NCBI RefSeq assembly: GCF_000423545.1
Contig: NZ_AUIE01000023.1
Coordinates: 59,015-123,014 of the forward strand
Direction of reading: 5' to 3'
Length of the DNA stretch: 64,000 bases
Origin: Metapseudomonas resinovorans DSM 21078
Lineage (GTDB): Bacteria; Pseudomonadota; Gammaproteobacteria; Pseudomonadales; Pseudomonadaceae
Each line of letters opens with the position of its first letter. Positions within the stretch are counted from its first letter, which is position 1. Of the stretch, positions 9,101 through 18,293 are shown piece after piece. The notes under the pieces were generated by a model. It did not search any database. It worked only from the letters and a program-made list of their open reading frames with translations, and was not told the origin of the DNA. The position numbers and the translations under genes were made by a program.

Positions 9101-9966
9101 CAGCCGAGCTCGAAGGTGGTGACGCCGAAGACCCGGTCCTGGGCCACCACGGGTGCTGGGCCGAGGTACATCCGCGCGCAGCCGAAGACTTCGCTCATGC
9201 CGTGGCGCTGCACCAGTGCCATGGCCGCGGGATTGTTCTCCGGAGCATCGAGGAACAGCGGCCCGCCCGCAGCAAAGCCTGCCAACGGTGCGTAAAGCGC
9301 TTCAGCCGCGCTGGCGTCATCAGCGAACAAGGGGCCGATCTTGCAGCCATCCTGACAGCGCCTGACGACCGCGAAACCGGCGAGACGGCCATTGCGCCGA
9401 CAGCCAAGTGCCAGCGCGTCGGGCTGGGTGATCCAGCCCTGGAGGAAAACGCGGCGCGGTGCCGGGAAGCAGGTGCGGTCATAAGCGAGCACTTCGTTCA
9501 GGGCGAAGTCGGCGAGGGGGACCACCTCTTCATCAGGCGTCCGCTGCGGTGGCTCGGTGATCTCTGTCTGGAAACGCAGATTGCGGTGGGAGAAGACGAA
9601 GCCGCCCTTGGCGTAGTAGTCCTGCATGGCGAACACACCGTCCATCCCGATGGCGGCGCCCGGATGCAGCCGGGCCAGGAGGCGGTCACGGCGGGCATGC
9701 CAGAGGCGGTCGCCGAGGCCATGTCCGCGAAACTCCGGACGGATGATGAAAAAGCCCATGAAGCCGAACTCGCCGCCGTAGGACGTGATGGCGCCGCCGC
9801 CGATCAGTTCGCCGTCCTGCTCAGCCGCTATATAGGCTTCGGGATCGGTCGCCCAGAATAGCTGGGCATCGTGCAGGCCAGGGTTCCAGCCCTCGCGCGC
9901 GGCCCAGCCGACCAGCTCGTCCAGCTCGGGGCGGAGCATGTTGCGGATCACCAGCGGGATGGACAT
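9100..9966 (-). CDS. GNAT-family N-acetyltransferase with C-terminal YitH/HolE-like domain
   Basis: 288 residues. The N-terminal half has the GNAT signature: [37 protein letters not shown], with the acetyl-CoA loop RGHGLG. The second half ([51 protein letters not shown]) matches the second acetyltransferase-like domain found in YitH/HolE-type proteins. It is the promoter-proximal gene of a two-gene operon with puuE. The substrate is unknown. Confidence 0.85.
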   Translation of the reverse strand: MSIPLVIRNMLRPELDELVGWAAREGWNPGLHDAQLFWATDPEAYIAAEQDGELIGGGAITSYGGEFGFMGFFIIRPEFRGHGLGDRLWHARRDRLLARLHPGAAIGMDGVFAMQDYYAKGGFVFSHRNLRFQTEITEPPQRTPDEEVVPLADFALNEVLAYDRTCFPAPRRVFLQGWITQPDALALGCRRNGRLAGFAVVRRCQDGCKIGPLFADDASAAEALYAPLAGFAAGGPLFLDAPENNPAAMALVQRHGMSEVFGCARMYLGPAPVVAQDRVFGVTTFELG

Positions 9967-10041
9967 CGGGCGCTACTCCTCGGCGTGAAGCGAACGCTTT
10001 CGGTATAGCGCCAACCGGGGAGGGCGGCCAGACCGCCCGGC

Positions 10042-10114
10042 GGGCGTCGGGCGTCGCGCAACAGGTCGTGGGCATCGAACAGCTGCCAGGTGATCTGCGG
10101 ATGCAGCTCAAGAC
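10042..10114 (-). pseudogene. Fragment duplicating the 3' end of the 16212-16613 gene
   Basis: Bases 10042-10114 align without gaps to 16208-16280, with about eight differences in some 70 positions counted by eye. In the corresponding minus-strand frame the fragment reads LELHPQITWQLFDAHDLLRDA against LELHPEIAWRLLDAHDLLRDA in the intact gene. The stop codon TGA of the intact copy is CGA here, and the rest of the gene is absent. It therefore looks like a leftover of a second copy. It lies in the gap between the GNAT gene and the isochorismatase-like gene, which otherwise holds only a short GGGCGG/CCGCCC hairpin at 10022-10038. Confidence 0.7.
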
Positions 10115-10198
10115 CCCATTGAAATCCTTCCCGCAGCTAACTGGCGTCGATTTGTCTGCCGCTCTAAGCTCCATTTTTCTTCCCAGGGACGACTCTCC

Positions 10199-10738
10199 AT
10201 GAACACCGCTCTACTGATCATCGACGTCCAGCGCGCCATCAGCGTCGGTGAATACGCCGCCTTCGAGATCGATCGCGTGATCGACACCATCAACCTCCTC
10301 AGCGCCAAGGCACGAGCCGCGGGCGTCCCGGTGGTGGTGATCCAGCACGAAGAGCCCGGCGACTATTTCCAGTTCGGCAGCGAGGGCTGGCAACTGGCGG
10401 AGGACCTGGGCGTTGCGGACAGCGACATTCGCATCCGCAAGACCACCCCCGACTCCTTCCACAAGACCGAGTTGCAGGAAACGCTCCAGCAGCGTGACAT
10501 CCAGCGCCTGATCATCTGTGGCCTGCAGACCGACTACTGCGTGGACACCACCGTACGCCGGGCCCTGGCCCTGGGCTACCAGGTGGTATTACCGGCGGAT
10601 GCCCACTCCACCCTGGACAACGCTGCCATCAGCGCGCCGCAGATCATCGCCCATCACAACGCGGTGCTCGGCAGCATGTCGAGTTTCGGCGTGCAGGCGC
10701 TGGTGGTGCCCGCCGAGGCGGTGTGTATCGAGGGCTGA
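10199..10738 (+). CDS. Isochorismatase-like cysteine hydrolase
   Basis: 179 residues with the family's catalytic triad visible: Asp9 in ALLIIDVQ, Lys81 in IRIRKTTPDSF and Cys114 in GLQTDYCVDTT. Such enzymes hydrolyse amides (nicotinamide, ureido or carbamoyl compounds) or vinyl ethers. The length is typical of the single-domain cytosolic members. It stands alone, between the GNAT/PuuE pair and a convergent SulP gene, so the substrate cannot be deduced from context. Confidence 0.88.
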   Translation: MNTALLIIDVQRAISVGEYAAFEIDRVIDTINLLSAKARAAGVPVVVIQHEEPGDYFQFGSEGWQLAEDLGVADSDIRIRKTTPDSFHKTELQETLQQRDIQRLIICGLQTDYCVDTTVRRALALGYQVVLPADAHSTLDNAAISAPQIIAHHNAVLGSMSSFGVQALVVPAEAVCIEG

Positions 10739-10758
10739 CGATCTCGCCCCGGGCACGG

Positions 10759-12519
10759 CTAGGGCGTCCAGTCCACCCCGTGCTCTTCAAGGTAGTCGTC
10801 CACGGCGGCGCCCACCGTCGGCTGGAAGATGTCGCTGCCGATCCGTGACAGCACTTCCAGCCGCCGGAGCTTGTCTTTCACCGGGTCCTTCATTTCTGCG
10901 AACCGCAGTTCTACGCCTGACGCCCGCAGCGCCTGCTCCAGCTCGATGAGGATGTCGGCTGAGGTGACATCCACGCTGGTGACCGGCTCCGCCGCCACCA
11001 CGACTCTGCGCACTGGCGTCGGACTGTTCGCAACGGCTTCCAGCACACAGTTGTGGAACAGTTCGGCGTTGGCGAAGAACAGCGGTGCGTCCCAGCGGAA
11101 CAGCACCAGGCCGGGGACGAGGCGGGCATGGGGGTAACGGGAAACATCGTGATAGCCGCGGATGCCGTCGACGCGGCCGAGCACGGCGAAGTGCGGGCGC
11201 CAGCCGTCCCACAGGAACTCGATCACCGCGATGACCACCGCAAGGCCGATGCCGGGTACCGCTCCCAGTACGGCGACGCCAACGAAACAGGTGACAGATA
11301 GCCAGAATTCCCATCGCTGGATGCGGTAGATGCGGCGCAGGTCCTTGAATTCGAACAGGCCAATGGCGGCAGCAATCACCACGGCTGCGAGTGCACTGTT
11401 GGGCAGGTGCTGCAGCAGATTGGGGGCCAGCAACAGCAGCAAGGCCACCCCCAGGGCGCCGAAGACTCCGGTCAGCTGGGACTGCGCACCGGCCGCCTCG
11501 GCGACTGGAGTGCGCGAAGAACTGCTGCTGATGGGGATGCCCTGGAAAAAGCCCGTCGCCAGGTTAGCTACACCCAGGCCAAGCATTTCCTGGTTCGGAT
11601 CTACCCGTGTGCGCGTCCTGGCCGCATAGGTGCGTGACAGCACGCTGGTATCGGCGAAGGAAACCAGGGCCACGGCGAATCCACCGACGAGCACAGTGCC
11701 CAGGTCGCCTGCGCCGATGAGGGGTAGGCTAAAGCTCGGCAATCCCTCAGGCAGTGATCCCACCACCTTGACGGCATGGGTCGCGTCCAGGCCGAACAGG
11801 CCCACCACCAGCGTGGCGGCCACTACCGCGATGAGAAGGCCCGGCACGCGCGGATATCGTTTGAGCAGGAGAATGATGGCCAGGGTGCCGGCGCCCACGG
11901 CAAAGGCGTGCCAGTTGGCCTTGCCATCGAACAGGGCCTGGAACAGGTTCAGGGTATCGCGCAGGGGACCGGCGCTTTCGAAAGAGATGCCGAACAGCTT
12001 CGGCGTCTGGCTGATCAGCACCGTCAGGGCGATGCCGTTCATGTAGCCGTAGCGAATGGGCTTGGACAGCAGCTCGGTTATGAAACCCAGCCGCAACAGG
12101 CCGGCGCCGATGCAGACCAGCCCGGACACCAGGGCCATGGCGCTGGCGAGGGTTATCGCGCGCAGCGGATCGCCACCGGAAGCCGGCAGCACAACGGCCA
12201 GGATGATGGCGACCAGTGCCGAATCCGGGCCGAGCACCATGATACGGCTGGGGCCGAACAGCGCGTAGGCGAGCAGCGGAACGATGGTGGCATACAGGCC
12301 ATAGATGCCCGGAACGCCCGAGGCTTCCGCATAGGCGATCCCGACGGGTACCAGCATGGCCGTCAGCACGAGGCCGGCGAGCAGGTCTTTTGGCAACCAA
12401 CCCGCCTGGTAATGGCGCAGTGTCTGCAAGCCCGGCAGCCAGCGTTGCCATCCAGACGGATCCGGCGCTCGTGGTGTCTGCCCCGAGTCGGCAGGCTTGA
12501 TTGAGGGTGGTTCGTTCAT
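10759..12519 (-). CDS. SulP-family anion transporter with C-terminal STAS domain
   Basis: 586 residues from ATG 12519 (MNEPPSIKP); the reading frame stays open 33 codons further upstream, but that part is unlike the family. About ten to twelve membrane helices run from residue 40 to 420, with the family hallmarks GIAYAEASGVPGIYGLYA and a Ser/Arg-rich SSSSSRTPVAEAAGAQSQLTG loop. A cytoplasmic STAS domain closes the protein (VVVAAEPVTSVDVTSADILIELEQAL). SulP proteins import sulfate, bicarbonate or dicarboxylates. The ion is not determinable here, as no carbonic anhydrase or sulfate gene is adjacent. Confidence 0.88.
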   Translation of the reverse strand: MNEPPSIKPADSGQTPRAPDPSGWQRWLPGLQTLRHYQAGWLPKDLLAGLVLTAMLVPVGIAYAEASGVPGIYGLYATIVPLLAYALFGPSRIMVLGPDSALVAIILAVVLPASGGDPLRAITLASAMALVSGLVCIGAGLLRLGFITELLSKPIRYGYMNGIALTVLISQTPKLFGISFESAGPLRDTLNLFQALFDGKANWHAFAVGAGTLAIILLLKRYPRVPGLLIAVVAATLVVGLFGLDATHAVKVVGSLPEGLPSFSLPLIGAGDLGTVLVGGFAVALVSFADTSVLSRTYAARTRTRVDPNQEMLGLGVANLATGFFQGIPISSSSSRTPVAEAAGAQSQLTGVFGALGVALLLLLAPNLLQHLPNSALAAVVIAAAIGLFEFKDLRRIYRIQRWEFWLSVTCFVGVAVLGAVPGIGLAVVIAVIEFLWDGWRPHFAVLGRVDGIRGYHDVSRYPHARLVPGLVLFRWDAPLFFANAELFHNCVLEAVANSPTPVRRVVVAAEPVTSVDVTSADILIELEQALRASGVELRFAEMKDPVKDKLRRLEVLSRIGSDIFQPTVGAAVDDYLEEHGVDWTP

Positions 12520-12759
12520 GGGCGGTACCTGCGCCGGACCGGCAAGGATCAGGTGACTGGTGCGTGTGGAGTGAAGCTTAGTCGGGGCCCACGCAGGGCG
12601 CGGGCAACTTGCCGGCATCGAAAGCTGTTTGCGGCAGATTCAGCCTTGCTTTTCGCATTCATTGGCTAGGCTTTGTGCTAAGTGGTCTGCTCTAGGCGGG
12701 CTCTGATGGGGACAACCGCCGTGCGGGGTGTCTCCATGTCTGCGTCGGGGGGCGCCCAA

Positions 12760-13356
12760 ATGGCAAATAGCAACGGACTGATCATTTGCGAGTACTGCGA
12801 TGCGGTGTACCGGAAGGCCGCATTGAGCAAGCACCAACGCGCCTTGTGCGTGCGTTGCGGCGGGTTGATTCAGCGGCACGGGGGGCTTTCGGTGCAGCAG
12901 CGCCTGGCGTTGAGTATCACGGCGGCGATCCTGCTGGTGTTCGCCAACGTCTACCCGGTCATGAGCATCAGCCTGCAGGGGCTCAGCAATTCGGCGACGC
13001 TCTGGGACTCAGTGCTGATCCTCAGTAACGGCCCCATCACCTTCATCGCGCTGGTCGCCGCGCTGGCGATCATCTTCGCCCCGGTGCTGCAGGTCGGCCT
13101 GTTGATCTGGGTGTTCGGCTTCGCCGTCGCGGCCCAGCGTGCGCCGGGGTTTTCCGTCTGCATGCGCAGCCTGGAGGCACTGCGACCCTGGAGCATGCTG
13201 GAGGTCTGCCTGCTGGGCGCCATGGTGGCGGTCATCAAGCTGGCCGGGATGCTGGATGTGATTCCGGGAATCGGCCTGGTCTCGCTCGCCGCACTGAGTG
13301 TGTTGATCATCTACATCGCTGGCCGCGACGTTCGCGACCTCTGGGAGTGCCTGTGA
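12760..13356 (+). CDS. pqiA: Paraquat-inducible protein A, first half (PqiA domain 1)
   Basis: 198 residues from ATG 12760 (MANSNGLIICEYCD), preceded by a G-rich site GGGGGG; an in-frame ATG at 12736 is an alternative. It carries the zinc-ribbon-like CEYCDAVY...CVRCG cysteine pairs, followed by four hydrophobic segments. PqiA is normally one protein with two such halves; here they are two overlapping genes. It belongs to the Pqi lipid-transport system that links inner and outer membrane through PqiB MCE rings. Confidence 0.88.
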   Translation: MANSNGLIICEYCDAVYRKAALSKHQRALCVRCGGLIQRHGGLSVQQRLALSITAAILLVFANVYPVMSISLQGLSNSATLWDSVLILSNGPITFIALVAALAIIFAPVLQVGLLIWVFGFAVAAQRAPGFSVCMRSLEALRPWSMLEVCLLGAMVAVIKLAGMLDVIPGIGLVSLAALSVLIIYIAGRDVRDLWECL

Positions 13357-13994
13357 ACCCGCCGCTGGCAAGCGAGATGAACCTGTGCCTGTGCCACGGC
13401 TGCGGACTGGCCTGCGACATGGGCAGCCATCGGCACCACTGCAGCCGCTGCGGCGCGCCTTTGCATGCACGCAAGACCGACTCCATCACGCGCACTTGGG
13501 CCTACCTGCTGGCTGCCCTGGTGTTCTACATACCCGCCAACCTGCTGCCAGTGATGAACACCAGCATGTTCGGCAGTGGCCTCGACAGCACCATCGTGGG
13601 CGGCGTCCTCGAGTTCTGGGAAAGCGGCGCCTGGGATATCGCACTGATCATCTTCATTGCCAGCATCGGTGTGCCAGCCATCAAGTTCGGGGCCTTGCTG
13701 CTGTTGCTGGTCACTGCGCAGAGGCACAGCGACTGGGCGCGGCGCCAGCGCGCGCAGCTCTATCGCTTCGTCGAGTTGATCGGCTACTGGTCGATGCTCG
13801 ACGTGCTGGTCGTGGCCCTGGTCGCAGCGCTGGTACAGATGCAGGAGCTGGGCACCATCGAACCGCGCCCCGGCATCCTATTCTTCGGCGTGGTGGTGGT
13901 GTTCACCATGCTCTCGGCCATGAGTTTCGATCCACGCCTGATCTGGGACGGCGAATCATCCACGGGGGATGCAACCCATGCAGCAACACACTGA
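13353..13994 (+). CDS. pqiA: Paraquat-inducible protein A, second half (PqiA domain 2)
   Basis: 213 residues starting at GTG 13353, which overlaps the previous stop (GTGA) and has GGGAG 6 nt upstream; GTG 13347 lacks spacing to that site. The cysteine motif CHGCGLACDMG...CSRCGAPL is followed by YIPANLLPVMNTSMFG, the classic PqiA membrane signature. It overlaps the next gene (pqiB) by 17 bp, so all four pqi genes are translationally coupled or nearly so. Confidence 0.88.
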   Translation: MNPPLASEMNLCLCHGCGLACDMGSHRHHCSRCGAPLHARKTDSITRTWAYLLAALVFYIPANLLPVMNTSMFGSGLDSTIVGGVLEFWESGAWDIALIIFIASIGVPAIKFGALLLLLVTAQRHSDWARRQRAQLYRFVELIGYWSMLDVLVVALVAALVQMQELGTIEPRPGILFFGVVVVFTMLSAMSFDPRLIWDGESSTGDATHAATH

Positions 13995-15618
13995 AGGCGG
14001 TTCAGCGCCTGGGCAGGCGGAGATCCGGACACGGCGCTGGAACGTGTCGCTGGTCTGGATAGTGCCCATTGTCGCGTTGCTGGTGGGCGCGTCGTTGGTG
14101 GTGCGCAGTTGGATGGAGCAAGGCCCGACCATCACCATCAGTTTCAAGACCGGTGAAGGCCTGGCCGCGCACAAGACGTTGGTGAAGTACCGCAACGTGG
14201 TGATTGGCGAGGTCACCGCGGTCGAGCTGGCCCCGGACAAGAAGAGCGTCAACACCACCGTGGAACTGTTCCGCGAGGCGGAGTCGTTCGCCAGCGAAGA
14301 CTCGGTGTTCTGGGTGGTGCGCCCGCGCATCGGTGCCGGCGGCGTCACCGGTACCGACACCTTGCTGTCAGGCAATTTCATTGGCGCCGATGGCGGGCAA
14401 TCGACAAAGCGTGCAAAGCGCTTCACCGGACTCGAATCGCCCCCGGCAATCACGTACGGCGAGAAGGGCAAGATCTTCACCCTGCACGCCGAAGACCTGG
14501 GCTCGCTGGATATCGGCTCGCCGATCTACTACCGCAAGATACCGGTGGGTGAGGTGGTTTCCTATGCGCTGGACGCCAAGGGGACAGGCGTCGACATCGG
14601 CATATTCATCGAGGCCCCCAACGACGTGTTCGTCACCGACAACACACGCTTCTGGAACGCAAGTGGCATTGATGTCGCCCTGGACTCCAAGGGCGTGAAG
14701 GTCAACACCGAGTCACTGTCTTCAATACTGATTGGTGGCCTGGCGTTTCGCACCCCCGAACATATCGTCGACGACAAGCCGGCGGCGGAGAAAACCGATT
14801 TCGTGCTGTTCGCCGATGAAGAAACCGCCCTGGCGCCACCCGATGGCATTGCACGCCGCCTGCGCCTCCGATTCGACCAGGCGCTGCGTGGCCTGGCCGT
14901 TGATGCGCCCGTGGAGTTCATGGGCGTGAATTTTGGCAAGGTCACCGCCGTTCACCTGGACTTCGACCCCGTGAAGCGGACGTTCCCGGTGATCGTCGAT
15001 GCGATCATTTACCCCCAACGCATAGGCCCGGCCCACAACAAGATGCTGGAGGCCCTCAAACACTCTCCCGACGATGAAAAGGCCAGCGGCCTGTTGCTCG
15101 GCAGCTTTATCGAACACGGCCTGCGTGCCCAGGCGCGCAGTGGCAACCTGCTCACCGGCCAGCTGTACATCTCGCTGGACTTCTATCCAGATGCGGAGAA
15201 GGTTGCCTTCGATCCGAACCAGACGCCGTACATGATTCCCACGGTACCTGGCAGTCTGGAGAAAGTTCAGGAGCAGCTGCAGCAGATGGTCAACCGGATC
15301 AATGCGCTGCCGCTGGAGCGTATCGCCAACAACCTCGATGGCAACCTGAGCGAACTGAACCGCAGCCTGAAGCAGTTCAACACCCGGACCCTGCCCGGCG
15401 TCCAGGGCACCCTGGACGAGATTCGCAAGACGGTGCAAGCGGCCAATTCGGCATTGGCGGAGGACTCCCCACAACGCGAACAGATGACCGATACCCTCGA
15501 ACAGCTGGAGCGGATGTCCCGCTCGCTGCGGGACCTGTCGGATTATCTGGGCAGGCACCCCGAATCGCTGATCCGCGGCCGTCCGGCAGCCACCGATGCA
15601 CAGAACCTGCAGCCATGA
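13978..15618 (+). CDS. pqiB: PqiB, MCE/MlaD-domain lipid-transport protein
   Basis: 546 residues from ATG 13978 (GGGGG 9 nt upstream; the in-frame ATG 13969 has no spacing). One N-terminal membrane helix (WNVSLVWIVPIVALLVGASLVV) is followed by three MCE modules beginning near GPTITISFKTGEGLAAHKTLVKYRNVVIGEV, GKIFTLHAEDLGSLDIGSPIYYRKIPVGEV and LRLRFDQALRGLAVDAPVEFMGVNFGKV. A C-terminal helical region follows (about 435-535). This layout builds stacked rings plus a needle spanning the periplasm for lipid traffic. Confidence 0.9.
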   Translation: MQQHTEGGSAPGQAEIRTRRWNVSLVWIVPIVALLVGASLVVRSWMEQGPTITISFKTGEGLAAHKTLVKYRNVVIGEVTAVELAPDKKSVNTTVELFREAESFASEDSVFWVVRPRIGAGGVTGTDTLLSGNFIGADGGQSTKRAKRFTGLESPPAITYGEKGKIFTLHAEDLGSLDIGSPIYYRKIPVGEVVSYALDAKGTGVDIGIFIEAPNDVFVTDNTRFWNASGIDVALDSKGVKVNTESLSSILIGGLAFRTPEHIVDDKPAAEKTDFVLFADEETALAPPDGIARRLRLRFDQALRGLAVDAPVEFMGVNFGKVTAVHLDFDPVKRTFPVIVDAIIYPQRIGPAHNKMLEALKHSPDDEKASGLLLGSFIEHGLRAQARSGNLLTGQLYISLDFYPDAEKVAFDPNQTPYMIPTVPGSLEKVQEQLQQMVNRINALPLERIANNLDGNLSELNRSLKQFNTRTLPGVQGTLDEIRKTVQAANSALAEDSPQREQMTDTLEQLERMSRSLRDLSDYLGRHPESLIRGRPAATDAQNLQP

Positions 15619-15644
15619 GCGCCGCGAACAAGGAGTCGAGTCGA

Positions 15645-16199
15645 ATGACGATACTGCACAAAGTACTTCTGACCGGGCTGCTGGTGATGCTGGGCGCTTG
15701 CAGCAGCGCACCGATCCGCTACCACACGCTGGTTCCCAAGCAATCGGCGAGCGGCGTCGCCATGGACATCCGCGTCGACCAGGTGACGGTGCCGCCGCAG
15801 GTCGATCGTTCGCAGATCGTCGTGCGCCAGGGTGATACCGGCCTGGCGATCCTGGAGACCGAATGGTGGGGTGCCAGCCTGGCCGATGAGCTGCAGAATG
15901 CCCTGGTCGACCAGCTCGGCTCGACACCCGCGGCTTCGGCGCAGGCGTCCCTGCGGGTGGATGTGCAGCGCTTCGATTCCGTGCCCGGTCAGTTTTCGCT
16001 GCTGGATGCCAGATGGCGCCTGAAACCGGCGGGGGCGGGTGCCATCACAGCCTGCCGGACCACATTGCAAACCCCTGCTGGCAACTCGGTGGACGAACTG
16101 GTAGCGGCGCATCAGGTCAACTTGCGAAAGCTCGCGGAAATCATCGGCCAGGCCAGCCGAGGGCAGCTGACGGTGTGCCCGACGGCTTCAGTCAACTGA
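15645..16199 (+). CDS. pqiC: PqiC-like lipoprotein (ABC-type transport auxiliary, DUF330)
   Basis: 184 residues from ATG 15645, chosen because AAGGAG stands 9 nt upstream and the product starts with a lipoprotein signal, LLTGLLVMLGAC with a LGAC lipobox. The upstream in-frame ATG 15615 overlaps the pqiB stop (ATGA) and is the alternative. YHTLVPK near the mature start and the DVQRFDSVPG stretch match the PqiC/YmbA group. It is expected to dock the PqiB needle at the inner face of the outer membrane. Confidence 0.85.
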   Translation: MTILHKVLLTGLLVMLGACSSAPIRYHTLVPKQSASGVAMDIRVDQVTVPPQVDRSQIVVRQGDTGLAILETEWWGASLADELQNALVDQLGSTPAASAQASLRVDVQRFDSVPGQFSLLDARWRLKPAGAGAITACRTTLQTPAGNSVDELVAAHQVNLRKLAEIIGQASRGQLTVCPTASVN

Positions 16200-16211
16200 C
16201 CGGCGAGGGCG

Positions 16212-16613
16212 TCAGGCGTCGCGCAACAGGTCGTGGGCGTCGAGCAGCCGCCAGGCGATTTCCGGATGCAGCTCAAGTCCGCGGCGGATGGCCGCCGGAA
16301 TGGACTGCCGGGTCTTGCGGCAAAGACCGGGCAGTTCGTCGATGCGGATATCGATGCCGCGCATGCTGCGCACTTCGTTGTAGCCGGGGGTGATATGCAG
16401 GCGCACGCCGAGCTGTTCGTAAATGCGCCGCTGCATATGCTCCAGGTCTTCCAGGCTGCGGATGTTCTCAAGCCGCTCCAGCAGGCGCTTTTCCTCCTGA
16501 CGGGTCAGCAGCAGGATGCGGACGTCGGCACCGGGTACCTCCAGCAACTCCTCACGCCCGCAATTGCAGGCGCCGGGAGGGCAGGGTTGGCGGGTAGGGA
16601 GAGTGGGTGTCAT
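16212..16613 (-). CDS. Small conserved hypothetical protein, Cys-rich N-terminus
   Basis: 133 residues, not assigned to a family. The N-terminus has a CPPGACNC cysteine cluster that might bind metal. The rest is charged and helical: LLTRQEEKRLLERLENIRSLEDLEHMQRRIYEQLGVRL, then IRRGLELHPEIAWRLLDAHDLLRDA at the very C-terminus. It converges with pqiC (12 bp between stops). A decayed copy of its last 24 codons lies at 10042-10114. Confidence 0.7.
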   Translation of the reverse strand: MTPTLPTRQPCPPGACNCGREELLEVPGADVRILLLTRQEEKRLLERLENIRSLEDLEHMQRRIYEQLGVRLHITPGYNEVRSMRGIDIRIDELPGLCRKTRQSIPAAIRRGLELHPEIAWRLLDAHDLLRDA

Positions 16614-16668
16614 GGCTTCCGATCATAGTCAGCCGAGTGTCCGGACGCCAACGGCGCCCAGGGCCGGT

Positions 16669-17496
16669 TCAACGTAGCAGTTCAGCCACCGCCAGGAGCA
16701 CTGTCTCCGGCTTTTCGCGATGGGGGACATGGCCGCAGTCTTCGATGAGCAGCATCCGCGACGGGCCGTCGGTCAGGCGCGCGATCTGCTGAGGATGCAA
16801 CTCGGAGCCGAACTCGTCCTGGTCGCCATGGATAGCGAGTACAGGACAGTCCAGCCGCCCCACCTCCGCTTCAAGGTTCCAGTCGGCGAAGCCGGGCGAT
16901 AGCCAGGTCTCCGTCCAGGCCTCCAGCACCCAGCGGGCCTTGTCGCCGTGGTACTTGCGCAGACGATCCAGTTGGTCATCCTGCTGAAAACCCTGTTTGG
17001 CTTCACGGATGCCCGCCAGTGTGCGGTCTTCGACAAAGGCCTGCGCCGACTCGGTGATCAAGGCCAGGCAATGCTCCCGGTGGAGGTTTGCGCAGTGAGT
17101 GGCCATGCCGCCGCCGACGCTGTGGCCGAAGGCGATGAATTCGCGGATACCGAGGCTGTCCTTGACCAGCGGGAAGTCGCGCTCGGCTTCATCACCAACG
17201 AAGCCGTAGGCGAGCTGCCCCGGATGTGCGCTCGAGCGGCCGAAGCCCAGCCGGTCGTATGCCACTACGGTCCTGCCGGTGATGCTCGCCAGTTTGGCGG
17301 GAAATTCACGCCACAGCTCCACGCAGCCGAGCGAGTCGTGGAATAGCACGATGGGCGCTTCGTCAAAGGATGGGCTGAGGTGGTCGGGGCTCCAGATGCG
17401 CACGAAGAGCCTACCGTGGAGGCTGCTGATCCAGAGGTCCTGAGTATGGTGGCTGGGGCTTGGCACGGCTGACTCCAGGGCAAGGGGACGCCCCAC
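16669..17496 (-). CDS. Alpha/beta-hydrolase
   Basis: 275 residues with a complete alpha/beta-hydrolase core: oxyanion region IVLFHDSLGCVELW, nucleophile elbow GHSVGGG, acid loop LAIHGDQDEFGS and catalytic His in IEDCGHVPHREKPE. The size and GRTVVAYDRLGFGRSS stretch are those of small esterases, haloperoxidases and C-C hydrolases. The gene is isolated on the minus strand, and no pathway can be assigned. Confidence 0.85.
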   Translation of the reverse strand: MGRPLALESAVPSPSHHTQDLWISSLHGRLFVRIWSPDHLSPSFDEAPIVLFHDSLGCVELWREFPAKLASITGRTVVAYDRLGFGRSSAHPGQLAYGFVGDEAERDFPLVKDSLGIREFIAFGHSVGGGMATHCANLHREHCLALITESAQAFVEDRTLAGIREAKQGFQQDDQLDRLRKYHGDKARWVLEAWTETWLSPGFADWNLEAEVGRLDCPVLAIHGDQDEFGSELHPQQIARLTDGPSRMLLIEDCGHVPHREKPETVLLAVAELLR

Positions 17497-17545
17497 AGGC
17501 TGCCAGAAAATGGCGCGCCCGGCAGCCGGGCTACAGACAATCCGA

Positions 17546-17663
17546 CTTCATCCTGTACATCAGGCAGATCGTAGCCCGGATGAAATCCGGGAGAGACGAT
17601 TGGACTTTCCCCGGATTTCATCCGGGCTACTGAAGACACGCCTTCATCCTGTAAATCAGGCAT
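17546..17663. repeat. Palindromic repeat element between hydrolase and cold-shock gene
   Basis: Two 21-nt arms (17571-17591 and 17610-17630) are perfect inverted copies around an 18-nt spacer, with core GCCCGGATGAAATCCGGG. Outside them a TTCATCCTGTA(C/A)ATCAGGCA motif occurs directly at 17546-17565 and 17643-17662. A related fragment, GCCGGGCTACA, is at 17525. This is the form of a pseudomonad REP/REPIN-type dispersed palindrome. The remainder of 17497-17732 shows no gene. Confidence 0.75.
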
Positions 17664-17732
17664 TTCGATCGTCACAGGCAGCGCCAATGACTCATGGCCA
17701 CGCCCAAACGACGTGGTTTTCCAAGCTCAAAC

Positions 17733-17765
17733 GAAAAAGCCCCGCAACATGTGCGGGGCTTTTTC
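17733..17765 (-). terminator. Intrinsic terminator of the cold-shock gene
   Basis: 14-bp perfect stem (arms 17733-17746 and 17752-17765, GAAAAAGCCCCGCA and its complement) with a 5-nt loop. It gives a GC stem flanked by A and T runs on both strands, so it can terminate in either direction. It sits 11 bp downstream of the csp stop codon. Confidence 0.9.
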
Positions 17766-17776
17766 TTAAAACGGCG

Positions 17777-17986
17777 TTACAGCGGGCGAACCTGCTCGGC
17801 CTGAGGCCCTTTGGGGCCATCGGTGACGAGGAAGGAGACGCGCTGCCCCTCGTCCAGGCTCTTGTAGCCAGAGCTTTCAATCTGACGGAAGTGTACGAAC
17901 ACGTCCGGACCGGATTCGGGGCTGATGAAGCCAAAGCCCTTTTCGGCGTTGAACCACTTGACGGTTCCGTTTTGGCGGGTCGACAT
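17777..17986 (-). CDS. Cold-shock protein (CspA family)
   Basis: 69 residues starting [23 protein letters not shown]1 (KGFGFI) and RNP2 (VFVHF) nucleic-acid-binding motifs are both intact, and the length is exactly that of the family. The product is a single-stranded RNA/DNA-binding chaperone. The reading frame is open much further upstream (to 18226), but nothing before the Met resembles protein, and the approximately 300 bp ahead is more likely promoter and long leader RNA, as usual for csp genes. Confidence 0.93.
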   Translation of the reverse strand: MSTRQNGTVKWFNAEKGFGFISPESGPDVFVHFRQIESSGYKSLDEGQRVSFLVTDGPKGPQAEQVRPL

Positions 17987-18293
17987 GATGATGAATCTCC
18001 AAGGTGCAGGAATACGGGGTCGGCAATAGCGTGACCGTGACTGAATGCGAAGTGAAGGGTGCCGAGGAGATGGAGAATCGTAAGGACAAAACATCAAGAC
18101 GGTGCCGCAAGACTGGGCAGGCAGTGCTGTGAGAATACAGGGTTTGTTGGCGTTGAATAGTTTTTTCTGCCTGGGGACGACTCCTGGAATGCGCTGGAGG
18201 GCCGGACAATTGCCCCGGCGCGGCAATGGGTATGCCTGTATAGTCCCATGTGAGTCGCTCGCAATGACGGCTCATCACTCAAAGGTGACTCCG
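17987..18293. other. Intergenic region between divergent csp and small-protein genes
   Basis: 307 bp with no credible gene. It is less GC-rich than its surroundings near 18060-18170 (for example GTAAGGACAAAACATCAAGAC). It must hold the promoters of the csp gene (minus) and of the 56-residue protein (plus). A long csp 5' leader that refolds with temperature is plausible from family knowledge, but no specific cold-box could be identified by eye. Confidence 0.5.
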
